Shown: positions 1 through 8,888 of the stretch, piece after piece
Layout of the letters: each line of letters opens with the position of its first letter
How positions within the stretch are numbered: position 1 is the first letter of the stretch
NCBI GenBank assembly: GCA_033344915.1
Contig: JAWPML010000001.1
Span: forward strand, 3,862,263 to 3,926,262
Direction: 5' to 3'
Origin: Acidimicrobiales bacterium
GTDB taxonomy: Bacteria; Actinomycetota; Acidimicrobiia; Acidimicrobiales; Aldehydirespiratoraceae
Length of the DNA: 64,000 nt
Notes under the pieces: model-generated
Seen by the model: the letters and a program-made list of their open reading frames with translations, nothing else
The model's database searches: none
Told to the model about the DNA's origin: nothing
Program-made: the position numbers and the translations under genes

Positions 1-309
1 CGGATGCGGCCCGACCGGCTCGTGATCGGCGAGATCCGGGGGCCGGAGGCGTTCGATCTGATGCAGGCGTTCAACACCGGTCACCGCGGCGGGATGGCGA
101 CCGTCCACGCCAACTCGCCGGCCGACGCCCTCCGGCGTCTGCTCACCCTCGTTCTGTCGGCGGACACCGGCGTGCCGGCCGGCGTCGTCGCCGATCAACT
201 CGCCGCCGCGATCGACGTGGTGGTGCATCTGACGCGCGGGGCCGGCGCGGTCCGTCGCATCGCCGACATCGTGACCGTCCACGAATCACTGGAGATCCGG
301 CCGTGCTGA
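1..309 (+). CDS. CpaF/TadA-type secretion ATPase, C-terminal end (partial)
   Basis: This is the last 102 codons of a gene that begins before the window. The residues MRPDRLVIGEIRGPEA and the following GGMATVHANSP match the Walker B/His-box part of CpaF/TadA ATPases, which power assembly of Tad (Flp) pili at the inner membrane. The stop overlaps the GTG start of the next gene by 7 bases. A TadB, TadC, pilin-like and TadE order follows, which supports the assignment. The Walker A motif lies outside the window, so activity cannot be judged. Confidence 0.88.
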   Translation, partial: RMRPDRLVIGEIRGPEAFDLMQAFNTGHRGGMATVHANSPADALRRLLTLVLSADTGVPAGVVADQLAAAIDVVVHLTRGAGAVRRIADIVTVHESLEIRPC

Positions 310-869
310 TCGGACGACGTCGGACGGGCACGGCGTGGCAGATCGAGCGCCTCTCGCCGCTGCTCTACGCCCTGAGCCGCGAGCTGCGGGCCGGGGCCAC
401 CGTGCATGCAGCGGTCGACGCCGTGGCCCACGACGCGGCCGTCGCCGGACCGGAGTTCGTCGAGATGGCCCGCCGGGTGGCGGCCGGCGCGCCGGTGATC
501 GACCAGTTGGACCGTTGGGCGACGCGGCTGGACCATCCGGACGCAGAGCTCGTCCGGGCGGTCCTTGCGCTCGGGGTCACGACCGGCAGCGCGCTGGCCG
601 CAACGCTCGACCGGGCCGCCGGTCGTCTCGCCGATCGGGTCGAGCTGCACCGCGAGATCCGCACACTTGGTGCTCCGGCCCGGGCCTCGGCCCTCGTCCT
701 CACCGTCGCCCCGGTCGGTTTCCTCGCCCTGCTCGCGTCGGTCGACGACCGGATCGTCGAGACCGTGCTCACCCATCCGGTCGCCGGTGGGTGTGTGGTG
801 GCGGGCCTCGTGCTGAACGTCCTCGGCTGGCTGTGGATGCGGCACCTCGCCGCGGGGGTCGAGGCATGA
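303..869 (+). CDS. TadB-like type II secretion F-domain membrane protein
   Basis: This 188-residue protein resembles the GspF-like domain of TadB, an inner-membrane platform protein of Tad pilus assembly. A helical cytoplasmic domain (about residues 15-115, with the LYALSRELRAGATVHAAVD pattern) precedes two hydrophobic helices at about 128-150 and 160-180. It starts with GTG inside the upstream ATPase gene and its stop overlaps the ATG of the next gene, so translation is probably coupled. It is shorter than full TadB, which is common in actinobacterial tight-adherence clusters. Confidence 0.75.
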   Translation: MLIGRRRTGTAWQIERLSPLLYALSRELRAGATVHAAVDAVAHDAAVAGPEFVEMARRVAAGAPVIDQLDRWATRLDHPDAELVRAVLALGVTTGSALAATLDRAAGRLADRVELHREIRTLGAPARASALVLTVAPVGFLALLASVDDRIVETVLTHPVAGGCVVAGLVLNVLGWLWMRHLAAGVEA

Positions 870-1576
870 CCGCGACGGTCGTGGCCACCGCGTTGGCCCT
901 CGTGGTCGTTCGGCCGTGGCGCGCGCCGGCCCGTTCGCTGCGCGCCGCGGAGAACCACGATGTGGTGGCCCGCTGGCGCTCGATCGTCGTCGTCGGCGGT
1001 CCGCTGTGGGGTGCGGCCGTGGGCATCGCCGCTCTGACCGCCCCGCCCCTCGCGGTGCTGGTGCTGGCGTGGCCGACCGTCCGGCAGTGGCGGGCAACGC
1101 GGCGATCTCGGGTCGACCAGGACCGCGCCGTGGTGCAGGCCCTCCCCGACGTGGTCGATCTGCTCGTGCTCGGCGTGGGCTCCGGTGCCACCCCCCGGGC
1201 GGCGATCGAGATCGCGGCGCCCTGGCTTCCCGAGCCGTTCGGCTCGGCACTACGGCGAGCGGTGAGTCGCAGCGAGCGCGGGGAGCCCTTCGGCGTCGCC
1301 CTCGCCGCGGCCTGTAGGCCGTTGGGCGACCTCACCCTCCCGCTGGTCAGCCTCTTCGCCGACGTCGAGCTCGGCAGCGGAGCGGTGCTCCCCGGGCTCG
1401 TCCGGATCGGCGACGATGCCCGCCGCCGGCGCCGGGCCGACGCCCACGAGCGCGCTCGTCGGCTCCCCGTCACGTTGCTGCTCCCACTCGTCCTCTGTGT
1501 GCTCCCGGCCGTCGCCCTGATCGGCATCGTGCCGCTGCTGTTCGCGTCGCTCGGCGAGTTCCGGTTCGCCCCGTGA
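866..1576 (+). CDS. TadC-like type II secretion F-domain membrane protein
   Basis: This 236-residue protein has N-terminal hydrophobic helices (about 1-15 and 40-70), a cytoplasmic GspF-like helical domain (about 90-205, with the stretch QALPDVVDLLVLGVGSG), and a C-terminal membrane helix at about 208-230. That is the usual TadC layout; TadC partners TadB in the pilus assembly platform. The ATG at 866 overlaps the previous stop in ATGA form, which selects this start over longer in-frame options. Confidence 0.75.
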   Translation: MTATVVATALALVVVRPWRAPARSLRAAENHDVVARWRSIVVVGGPLWGAAVGIAALTAPPLAVLVLAWPTVRQWRATRRSRVDQDRAVVQALPDVVDLLVLGVGSGATPRAAIEIAAPWLPEPFGSALRRAVSRSERGEPFGVALAAACRPLGDLTLPLVSLFADVELGSGAVLPGLVRIGDDARRRRRADAHERARRLPVTLLLPLVLCVLPAVALIGIVPLLFASLGEFRFAP

Positions 1577-1617
1577 TCGAGCTTCCCCCCGTCCCACGAA
1601 TCCAAGGAGAAGAAGCC

Positions 1618-1854
1618 ATGCCCGATCACCCCCAGGAACGCACCACGCCGGGTCACCCCGTGTTGTGGCTGTGGTGTCGGATCCAGAGCCGGATCGCGAC
1701 CGGCGAGCGCGGTCAGACGACGGCCGAGTACGCACTCGTCGTGCTCGGCGCGGCCACCGTGGCGATGCTGCTCATCGCGTGGGCGACGGACACCGGCAAG
1801 GTGGCCACGTTGCTCAACAAGGTCGTGGCCTCGGTGAGCGACCGGATCGCGTGA
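1618..1854 (+). CDS. DUF4244-type Flp pilin-like small protein
   Basis: A 78-residue protein with a short N-terminal region, the motif RGQTTAEYALVVLGAA and one hydrophobic helix (about residues 37-58). The G-QTTAEYA signature resembles the processing site and helix of Flp/type IV-like pilins, and DUF4244 proteins sit at this place in actinobacterial Tad clusters. The ATG at 1618 is chosen because AAGGAGAAG lies just upstream; a GTG at 1573 would overlap the tadC end but has no ribosome site. It is probably a pilin subunit. Confidence 0.72.
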   Translation: MPDHPQERTTPGHPVLWLWCRIQSRIATGERGQTTAEYALVVLGAATVAMLLIAWATDTGKVATLLNKVVASVSDRIA

Positions 1855-2216
1855 CCGTGCGGGAGCGGGGACAGTCCACGGTGGAGCTCGCCCTCGTGCT
1901 GCCGCTCGTGGCTGTCCTCGCGCTCGCGATCGCCCAGGTCGCGCTGGTCTCTCGCGAGCGGGTCCTCGTCACCCACGCGGCGCGGGTCGGGGCCCGCTCA
2001 GCGTCGGTCGGTGCGGCGGACGCCGACGTGCGCCGCGACGTGTTGGCCGCGGTCGACCTGGACCCGGCTCGTGTCGCCGTCGAGGTCGCCCGCTCGGCCG
2101 GACAGGTCGAGGTCGTCGTGCGCTACCGCTCGGCCACCGACCTGCCGCTGGTCGGCGCGCTCCTCGACGACGTCGAGCTGCTCGGCCGGGCCCGGATGCC
2201 CCGCGAGCCGCCATGA
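1851..2216 (+). CDS. TadE-like minor pilin / pseudopilin
   Basis: This 121-residue protein starts with GTG overlapping the previous stop. It has the motif RERGQSTVELALVLPLV and a single N-terminal membrane helix, typical of TadE-family pseudopilins (GQ[ST]xVEhA), followed by a small extracytoplasmic domain. It is the last complete gene of the Tad cluster in the window. Its stop overlaps an ATG that opens an 8-codon frame only, where a TadG-like gene might be expected. Confidence 0.78.
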   Translation: MTVRERGQSTVELALVLPLVAVLALAIAQVALVSRERVLVTHAARVGARSASVGAADADVRRDVLAAVDLDPARVAVEVARSAGQVEVVVRYRSATDLPLVGALLDDVELLGRARMPREPP

Positions 2217-2231
2217 CGGTCGGCCGCGGGG

Positions 2232-4142
2232 CTAGGTGAGTCGGAAGCGGGACGGGTAGTCGTCGGTCCCGAAGGCGATCCAGGTGTCGTTCGCCATGCT
2301 CTGGGGCACGGTCATGCTCACCAGGAGCGTGTGGCCGGCCGCGAGGGTGTGGTCGACCGCACCGAGGTTCACCGTGACGACACCGAAGTCGTCGCCGAAG
2401 GCGCTCTGGGAGAAGAGGGCCGATCCGGTCGCGATGGTCGTGCAGTCGGTCGACTGGTTCGTGCAGTCGACCAGGCCGGCCTGCAGCGCGCCGGAGAGGT
2501 CCTGGTCGAAGTCGGGGGCGGCCACGTAGAGCCGGAGGGTCGCGTTGCCCGTGATGGAGGTCTCGTCGGCGAGGGTGATCGCCCAGGCGGTCACGTTGTC
2601 GGCGTCGATCTCGATCAGGCCGGTCGGGCCGGACGTGAGGGTGTGGCCGGGATCAGCGTTGGCTGCGCTGTCCCAGTTCGTCGCGCCGGTTCCGCTCGTT
2701 CCCGACACCAGACCGTAGAGCGATCCGCCCGAGCCCGGGCCGAGATAGCCGCCCGCGAAGGCCGACGGTGGCAGGGTCGTGGTGGTGGTCGTGGTCGTCG
2801 TGGTGGTCGGCACCTCGAAGACCTCGGCGAGCGTGGTCGTGGTGGTCGGCGCGGCCGTGGTCGTGGTGGCGGGTGCCGCGGTGGCGGGCGGCGACACCGT
2901 CGTGGCCGGCGACGTCGTCGTCGTGGTGGTCGTCGTCGTGCTGGTCGTGGTGGTTGCGGGCGCCCGCGTCGTGGTGGGTGGTGCGGTGGTGGCCGTCATC
3001 TCGACGACGATCTCCTGCACGACCCGTTCGGCGGCCAACTCCGGATCCGGCTGGTTCATGGCCGGCGCCACCACCGTGATGGCCGCGAGGGCGGCGGCGA
3101 TCGTGGAGGTCGCGGCCGCCGGGATCTGGGCGACCGACGTCGCCTGCATCGCCATCGGCGAGTTCGCGAGCCAGGCGCCGACCTTGCCGCGCTGGTTGGG
3201 GGCCAGGACGACATTCAGGAACGCCCGCACGACGTCGGGATCGAACTGGGTGCCGGCACAGCGGGCGAGCTCGGCCTGGGCGTCCTCGTGGGAGTACGCG
3301 GGCTTGTACGCCCGCACGGACGTCATGACGTCGTAGGCGTCCACCACGCTGATGATCCGACCCGCGCGCGAGATCTCGGTGCCCTTCAGGCCCCGGGGAT
3401 AGCCGCTTCCGTCCCAGTTCTCGTGGTGGTCACGCGTGGCGCGGGCCCATTCACCGAGCCAGCCCCGCATCGGGCGGATGAGCTTCCATCCCTCGTTGGG
3501 GTGGGTCTTGAGCCGGGACCATTCGCGATCGGAGAGCTTGGTCTGCTTGTTCAGGACGTCGGCGGGAACGGTGAGCTTGCCGACGTCATGGATCAGTCCG
3601 GCCCACTGGAGCTTCATCCGCTCGTCGGCCGTGAGTCCCATCTCGACCGCGACGAGATCGGCGTAGGCCCGCACCCGTTCGGTGTGGCCCCGGGTGAGGC
3701 GGTCGTGGGCGGTGAGCTTGCCGACGATGCGCAGGAGGTACTCGGCCGCTTCCTGGGCGCTCGCGTTCTCGAGGGCGGCGACCTCCTGGGCGAGATGCTT
3801 CGCGGTGCCCCGGCGCAGCGCCAGCTTCATACGGGACGGCGCCTGGTCGGGGAACACGATGGAGAGCTGCAACAGGGCGGGCAATGGCACCAGTTGGCGG
3901 GCGACGCGGTCGATGCCGACGAGCGCGATCGTGGAGACGACCGAGAGGGCGGACCAGCGGGCGACCGCTTCGATCACGCTCCCGGCCGGGCCGAGGAGAC
4001 TGTTCAGCTCCCATGCGCCGGCCACGACCGCGAGGAAGGGCACACCGAGCATGGCGAGGCGCGCCAGACGGGCGAGGGCCGGTCGGCTGCGCCATTCGGC
4101 GGCGCGTTGCTCCAGGGGAGGGGTCCCCACCTCGTTGGACAT
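2232..4142 (-). CDS. Membrane HD-GYP domain protein with extracytoplasmic Thr-rich stalk and C-terminal domain
   Basis: A 636-residue protein. Two N-terminal membrane helices (about 33-53 and 67-90) precede an HD-GYP domain whose metal and catalytic signatures look intact (HDVGK with H185-D186, later DHHE and DGSGYPRG), so c-di-GMP phosphodiesterase activity is plausible. A third helix at about 338-361 is followed by a Thr/Ala/Pro-rich linker (about 377-457) and a C-terminal domain of about 175 residues that should lie outside the membrane. The ATG at 4142 has GGGAAG upstream; the ATG at 4178 has no ribosome site. The outer domain was not recognised. Confidence 0.82.
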   Translation of the reverse strand: MSNEVGTPPLEQRAAEWRSRPALARLARLAMLGVPFLAVVAGAWELNSLLGPAGSVIEAVARWSALSVVSTIALVGIDRVARQLVPLPALLQLSIVFPDQAPSRMKLALRRGTAKHLAQEVAALENASAQEAAEYLLRIVGKLTAHDRLTRGHTERVRAYADLVAVEMGLTADERMKLQWAGLIHDVGKLTVPADVLNKQTKLSDREWSRLKTHPNEGWKLIRPMRGWLGEWARATRDHHENWDGSGYPRGLKGTEISRAGRIISVVDAYDVMTSVRAYKPAYSHEDAQAELARCAGTQFDPDVVRAFLNVVLAPNQRGKVGAWLANSPMAMQATSVAQIPAAATSTIAAALAAITVVAPAMNQPDPELAAERVVQEIVVEMTATTAPPTTTRAPATTTTSTTTTTTTTTSPATTVSPPATAAPATTTTAAPTTTTTLAEVFEVPTTTTTTTTTTTLPPSAFAGGYLGPGSGGSLYGLVSGTSGTGATNWDSAANADPGHTLTSGPTGLIEIDADNVTAWAITLADETSITGNATLRLYVAAPDFDQDLSGALQAGLVDCTNQSTDCTTIATGSALFSQSAFGDDFGVVTVNLGAVDHTLAAGHTLLVSMTVPQSMANDTWIAFGTDDYPSRFRLT

Positions 4143-4205
4143 ACCGCTTCCCATCGGTTCGGAAGTCCATGGCTGCATGGGCCGAACGGCCCAACGAAGC
4201 GGAAC

Positions 4206-6569
4206 TCAGGCCGAGGTGACCGTTGCCAGCACCGCCCGCAGCAGCCGGGACGCGCCCGATTTGTCGAGCGGCTCGTTGCCGTTTCCACACTTGGGTGACT
4301 GCACGCAGGACGGGCAGCCGTCGACGCAGGCGCACGCGTCGATCACGTCGGCGGTCGCGGCGAGGTGGCGTTCGCCCGCCTCCCAGCCGAGCTCGGCGAT
4401 GCCGGCCCCGCCCGGGTAGCCGTCGTAGACGAAGATCGTGGGGGCGCCGGTGTCGGCATGGTTGGCGGTGGACACGCCGCCGACATCCCACCGGTCGCAG
4501 ATGGTGAAGAGGGGAAGAAGCCCGATCGCGGCATGTTCGGCCGCATGGAGCGTGCCGCCCACGTCGGCGCCGGCCTGAGCAACGGTGTCGTGATCGACCG
4601 TGTACCAGAACGCCCGGGTGACGAGCCGCTGCTCGGGGAGATCGAGGGTCTCGTTGCTCAGGATCTTGCGGCTGCGCGACTCCCGGAGCTGGTAGCCGGT
4701 GACCTGGGTGATCACCTCGACGGACCCGAGATGCAGCGTGGCCGCACCGACCGGGCGGGTGCGCTCCACCTCGAGCACCCGGATGTCGGTGTTGCTGCGG
4801 GCCTGGGTGTACTCGCCCCCGTCGGCCTCCACGACGCGGGCCTCCCGCTCGACGAGGTCGAGGGTCAGCACCTCGAAGGACTGTCCGCGGTGGAGGTAGA
4901 TCGCCCCGGTGTGGACGGCGCTGTGGGCCCGGGCCTCGTCCACGGTGCCGATCAGACGGTCGGTGTGGTGGTCGACGATGCGCACCTCGCCCGACGATCC
5001 CGAGCGGAGGCTGATGCCGCGCGACGGATAGCCCGTGCCGCACCAGTGGGCGAAGGGTTCCTCCGTGCCGTTGCGCCACCGCCGGCGCATGCGTAGATCG
5101 TCGAGCGCGACGAGATCGCGCACGCCGTCGTGCAGTTCCTCGTCCGTCCAGAACCGCAGGTCGTCGTAGCTGATCGGGAGCTCGTAGGCCGCGCAGGCGA
5201 GATGCGGGTTGCGGATGTAGGGATTCGCGGTGTTCACCACGCAGGGCTCGGGCGGGCGGGAGAAGACCTCCTCCGGATGCGCCATCAGGTAGCGGTCGAG
5301 CTGATCCTCACCGCCGACGAGCACGGTGACCGACGCGGCGCTGCTGCGCCCGGCCCGACCGGCCTGCTGCCACATCGAGGCGATCGTGCCGGGGAACCCG
5401 TTCATCACGCACGCGTCGAGCCCACCGATGTCGACGCCGAGCTCGAGCGCCGACGTGGACACCACGCCGCGGAGGTTGCCGCCGAACAACTCGTGTTCGA
5501 TGGCCCGTCGCTCCTCCGCGAGATAGCCCGCCCGGTAGGGCACCACCGACTCCTCCAGCTCGCTCGGCAGCCGGCGGGCGATGTCGGCCGCGACCAGCTC
5601 GGTGCCCTTGCGGGACCGGCAGAAGGTGATGGTGCGATGGCCCGACTCCACGAGCGCGGCGGCGACCGACGCGCACTCGGAGTTGGCCGACGAGCGCGCC
5701 CCGGTGGCTTCGTCCACCACGGGCGGATCGAGGAGCGCGAACCGACGGGGTCCGGCCGGGGAGTCGTCGTCGGTGATCGCCGTGACCGGGGCGCCGCACA
5801 GGGCCGACGCCAGCCGGGCCGGTTCGCCGATGGTCGCCGAGCAGAAGATGAAGGTGGGATCGCTGCCGTAGTGACGGCAGATCCGCCGGAGCCGGCGGAG
5901 GATGTGGGCCACGTGGGTGCCGAAGATGCCCCGCAACACGTGGAGCTCGTCGATCACGACATAGCGGAGCCGCATGAGGAGGGCGTCCCACTTCTGGTGG
6001 CGAGGGAGCAGGCCGCCGTGGAGCATCTCCGGATTCGTGAGCAGCACGTTGGCGTTGTCGCGGACCCAGGCCTTCTCCTCCCGGGTGGCGTCGCCGTCGT
6101 AGGCGCCGGCGACGAGGTTCGGGAAGTCCAGGGCGGTCAGCGCCCGGAGCTGGTCGTGGGCGAGTGCTTTGGTGGGGTAGAGGACGAGCGCGGTGCCGGG
6201 CTTGATCGGGTCGTTGACCGCCTCGGCGATCGGCAGCTGGAAGCAGCGACTCTTGCCGGAGGCGGTGCCGGTCGCGACGACGACATTCGTGCCCTCGCGG
6301 GCGAGGTCGATCGCCGAGGCCTGGTGGGCCCACAGGGGGGCGTCGTCGATCGAGCCGGCGATCAGGTCGGGGAGCGGACGGCTCAGCCCCGCGAACCGTT
6401 CGCCGCGGGCGGGCACGTCCTCGACGTGGACGAGCCGGCCGTCGTCGGCGAGCTCGGCAAGGAGGTCGTCGAACGCGGCGGTGCGTCGGAGCGGCGGTGG
6501 CGCGAGGCGAAGGTCGGGCGCGTCGAGGCCGGGCGAGTCGAGGGACTGCGGCTCGGGGGCGAGCGCCAT
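4206..6569 (-). CDS. DEAD/DEAH helicase with DUF1998, MrfA/YprA-like
   Basis: A 787-residue superfamily 2 helicase. Visible motifs are ATGTASGKS (Walker A), VVIDELHVLRG (Walker B, DELH), FCSATI (motif III), STSALELGVDIGGLD and QQAGRAGR (motifs V and VI). The C-terminal part carries a four-cysteine cluster (CACVDGCPSCVQSPKC) typical of DUF1998 proteins of the MrfA/YprA/Hrq1 group, which act in DNA repair. Start 6569 is selected by a TACGAT hexamer six bases upstream; an ATG at 6632 would place that hexamer inside the gene. No MrfB-like nuclease lies beside it. Confidence 0.87.
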   Translation of the reverse strand: MALAPEPQSLDSPGLDAPDLRLAPPPLRRTAAFDDLLAELADDGRLVHVEDVPARGERFAGLSRPLPDLIAGSIDDAPLWAHQASAIDLAREGTNVVVATGTASGKSRCFQLPIAEAVNDPIKPGTALVLYPTKALAHDQLRALTALDFPNLVAGAYDGDATREEKAWVRDNANVLLTNPEMLHGGLLPRHQKWDALLMRLRYVVIDELHVLRGIFGTHVAHILRRLRRICRHYGSDPTFIFCSATIGEPARLASALCGAPVTAITDDDSPAGPRRFALLDPPVVDEATGARSSANSECASVAAALVESGHRTITFCRSRKGTELVAADIARRLPSELEESVVPYRAGYLAEERRAIEHELFGGNLRGVVSTSALELGVDIGGLDACVMNGFPGTIASMWQQAGRAGRSSAASVTVLVGGEDQLDRYLMAHPEEVFSRPPEPCVVNTANPYIRNPHLACAAYELPISYDDLRFWTDEELHDGVRDLVALDDLRMRRRWRNGTEEPFAHWCGTGYPSRGISLRSGSSGEVRIVDHHTDRLIGTVDEARAHSAVHTGAIYLHRGQSFEVLTLDLVEREARVVEADGGEYTQARSNTDIRVLEVERTRPVGAATLHLGSVEVITQVTGYQLRESRSRKILSNETLDLPEQRLVTRAFWYTVDHDTVAQAGADVGGTLHAAEHAAIGLLPLFTICDRWDVGGVSTANHADTGAPTIFVYDGYPGGAGIAELGWEAGERHLAATADVIDACACVDGCPSCVQSPKCGNGNEPLDKSGASRLLRAVLATVTSA

Positions 6570-6575
6570 TCCCCG

Positions 6576-6581
6576 ATCGTA
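6576..6581 (-). promoter_or_regulatory. Leaderless -10 hexamer of the helicase gene
   Basis: The minus-strand hexamer TACGAT ends six bases before the ATG at 6569. No Shine-Dalgarno is present. Inferred from the pattern seen throughout the window. Confidence 0.5.
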
Positions 6582-6663
6582 CGAGACGGGTGTGACCAAA
6601 TCACATGGATGTGGTCCGCGGGGGCCGGACACGGCGCGGCACGGACGGGGTCCCGGCGCGTAT

Positions 6664-6669
6664 TAGCGT
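6664..6669 (+). promoter_or_regulatory. Leaderless -10 hexamer of the STAS gene
   Basis: TAGCGT ends six bases before the GTG at 6676, with no Shine-Dalgarno, so transcription should begin at or next to the start codon. Confidence 0.55.
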
Positions 6670-6675
6670 CGTTCT

Positions 6676-7008
6676 GTGCAGATCGTGACCGCCACCCACC
6701 ATGTCGGGGACTGGACCGTCGTCACGGTGGCGGGGGAACTCGACGTCGTCGGAGGCCCCGATCTGCGCCACGCCGTCATGCGCGAGGTGCAGGCCGGACA
6801 CAACCGGCTCGTGCTCGACCTCACCGGGGTCGACTTCCTGGACTCGTTCGGACTGGGTGTGATCGTCGGGGCGCTCAAGCGGGTCCGTCTGCTGGACGGC
6901 GACCTCCGACTGGTCGTGCCCGAGCCGCGCCTCCGACGCGTTTTCGAGGTCTGTGATCTCGACCGGGTGTTCGAGATGTATCCCGACGCCGAGGCGGCGA
7001 GCGCATGA
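6676..7008 (+). CDS. STAS-domain anti-sigma factor antagonist
   Basis: A 110-residue single-domain protein of the SpoIIAA/RsbV family. The segment LDLTGVDFLDSFGLGVIVG contains the regulatory site: Ser57 in D-S-F-G-L-G matches the serine phosphorylated in SpoIIAA. In the partner-switch model the unphosphorylated form binds the anti-sigma kinase and frees a sigma factor. The next gene is a matching kinase and overlaps it (ATGA). No sigma factor is adjacent, so the target is unknown. Confidence 0.85.
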   Translation: MQIVTATHHVGDWTVVTVAGELDVVGGPDLRHAVMREVQAGHNRLVLDLTGVDFLDSFGLGVIVGALKRVRLLDGDLRLVVPEPRLRRVFEVCDLDRVFEMYPDAEAASA

Positions 7009-7505
7009 GCGGCCCGGAGCAGACACCGGGCGACGAGATGGCGGTCGCGGACTTCCGCCCCGGTGAGATCGTCCTCGAGATCCCGGCCCGCACCGAATAC
7101 GTCTCCTTCGTCCGCGTGGTCGTCGCCGCAGCCGCGGAGATCGAGCCGGACATGGATGTCGACCGGATCGACGACCTCCGCGTGGCGGTGTCCGAGGCGA
7201 CCACGAACGCGATCGAGGCCCACGGTCTGCGCGGTGTCGACGACCGGATCCGGATCCAGTGCAACCTCGCGGACGACGAGGTCGCGGTCGTCGTCCACGA
7301 TCAGGGAATGGGGTTCGAACCCGAGGAGGTGCCGGCCCTGCCCGAGCCGGACACACCCGAGCGGCTGCTCCACGAGGACGGCCTCGGCGTGCACCTCATG
7401 GAGCTGCTGGCCGACGAGGCGGAGATCTCGTCGACCGATTCGGGCACGGACGTCCGACTGGTCGTGTATTCCTCGAGGCGTCGCCGCGAACAATCTGACG
7501 GATAG
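7005..7505 (+). CDS. RsbW/SpoIIAB-like anti-sigma factor with HATPase domain
   Basis: A 166-residue GHKL ATPase-like protein. The N box (AVSEATTNAIEAH), G1 box (VVHDQGMGF) and G2 region (EDGLGVHLMELLAD) are all present, as in the serine kinases that bind sigma factors and phosphorylate STAS antagonists. Its start overlaps the STAS gene stop, so the two are probably co-translated and made in fixed ratio. The nearest sigma gene in the window (15.05 kb) has its own zinc anti-sigma factor and is not an obvious partner. Confidence 0.85.
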   Translation: MSGPEQTPGDEMAVADFRPGEIVLEIPARTEYVSFVRVVVAAAAEIEPDMDVDRIDDLRVAVSEATTNAIEAHGLRGVDDRIRIQCNLADDEVAVVVHDQGMGFEPEEVPALPEPDTPERLLHEDGLGVHLMELLADEAEISSTDSGTDVRLVVYSSRRRREQSDG

Positions 7506-7508
7506 CGT
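7503..7508 (+). promoter_or_regulatory. Putative -10 hexamer of nhaA
   Basis: TAGCGT overlaps the previous stop region and ends 12 bases before the ATG at 7521. The gap is longer than at other genes here, so a very short leader is likely. Confidence 0.4.
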
Positions 7509-7520
7509 TTCTCTCCGTCT

Positions 7521-8888
7521 ATGGCATCCCACGATGATCTCCCCCTCTCGCCACTGACCTGGATCGGTGGCGATCGCCGCCTCGCTCGCCGGGTCGGACG
7601 CCCGGTCCGCAACTTCCTGCGCATCGAGGCGGCCGGCGGCATCCTGCTGCTGATCGCCACGATCGCGGCCCTCGTGTGGGCCAACTCACCGTGGAGCGAC
7701 AGCTACCACGAGATCCTCGACACCCACATCAGCATCCACATCGGCGATCTCGTCCACCTCGACGAGTCCGTCCTGCACTGGATCAACGACGGCCTGATGG
7801 TGATCTTCTTCTTCGTCGTCGGGCTCGAGATCAAACGCGAACTCGTCGTCGGTGAGTTGCGAGACCCGCGGGCGGCGGCCTTGCCGGCCATCGCCGCGAT
7901 CGGCGGCATGGTCGTGCCTGCGGCGATCTTCATCGCCTTCAACAGCTCCGGCCCGGAGTTCGACGGCTGGGGTATCCCGATGGCCACCGACATCGCGTTC
8001 GCCATCGGCGTCGTGTCGCTGCTCGGCAATCGGGTGCCGAGCGCGATGAAGGTCTTCCTGCTGACCCTCGCGATCGTCGACGACATCGGCGCGATCGCGG
8101 TGATCGCCATCTTCTACACGGACGACTTCTCGTCGGGCTGGTTCCTCGTGGGCATGGCCGCGATCCTGGTCGTGCTGGTCATGCGGGTCGTGAAGATCTG
8201 GTGGATCCCGGCCTACGTCCTCGTGGGCGCGTTCGTGTGGTTCGCCGTCTTCGAGTCCGGCATCCACGCGACGATCGCCGGTGTGATCCTGGGCCTGATC
8301 ACCCCGGCGAAGCCGCTCCTTCCGGAGGCCGAGGAAGAGGACCTCGACGACGTGATCCGCGCCGCCGTGCGCGGCGATGCCAGTGCCCCGGTCGTGCGCC
8401 GGGCGAACTTCGAGCTGAAGGAGAAGGTGTCGGTCGTCGAGCGGCTCGAGGACGTGCTCCACCCGTTCTCCAGCTATCTCATCATCCCGGTCTTCGCCCT
8501 CGCGAACGCGGGCGTCGAGCTGTCGAGCGACACCCTGCGCGAGGCGGCCACCGCACCCCTGACCCTCGGTGTGGTGTTCGGCCTCGTGGTCGGCAAGATC
8601 GTCGGCGTCTCGCTCGCGACCGGGATCGCCGTCAAGACCGGGATCGCCCGCCTGCCGAGGGCGGCCACCTGGACCCACGTGTTCGGTCTCGCCGCCATCG
8701 CCGGCATCGGTTTCACGGTCTCACTTTTCATCACCGGGCTGGCCTTCGACGATCAACTGCTCGTCGACGAGGCCCGAATCGGTATCCTCGCCGCGTCGTT
8801 CATCGCGGCGATGGTCGGCGTGCTCATCCTGCTGCGGGCCAAATCGGTCGTCGAGGTGGACGTCGACGACACCGCAGCAGCGAAGTAG
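7521..8888 (+). CDS. nhaA: NhaA-type Na+/H+ antiporter
   Basis: A 455-residue polytopic membrane protein with about 11-12 hydrophobic segments. The NhaA hallmarks are visible: FFFVVGLEIKREL, the ATDIAFAIGV segment, and the double aspartate in LTLAIVDDIGAIAVIAIFY that binds Na+ and protons. The protein should exchange external protons for internal sodium in salt and pH homeostasis. A hydrophilic insert at about 250-300 and an acidic C-terminus are present. Length is slightly above that of E. coli NhaA (388), which is common in actinobacteria. Confidence 0.93.
   Translation: MASHDDLPLSPLTWIGGDRRLARRVGRPVRNFLRIEAAGGILLLIATIAALVWANSPWSDSYHEILDTHISIHIGDLVHLDESVLHWINDGLMVIFFFVVGLEIKRELVVGELRDPRAAALPAIAAIGGMVVPAAIFIAFNSSGPEFDGWGIPMATDIAFAIGVVSLLGNRVPSAMKVFLLTLAIVDDIGAIAVIAIFYTDDFSSGWFLVGMAAILVVLVMRVVKIWWIPAYVLVGAFVWFAVFESGIHATIAGVILGLITPAKPLLPEAEEEDLDDVIRAAVRGDASAPVVRRANFELKEKVSVVERLEDVLHPFSSYLIIPVFALANAGVELSSDTLREAATAPLTLGVVFGLVVGKIVGVSLATGIAVKTGIARLPRAATWTHVFGLAAIAGIGFTVSLFITGLAFDDQLLVDEARIGILAASFIAAMVGVLILLRAKSVVEVDVDDTAAAK

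Noticed and set aside
2770-3000. GT-rich simple repeat as a noncoding repeat
   Set aside because: On the minus strand it is the Thr-rich linker of the HD-GYP protein and stays in frame.
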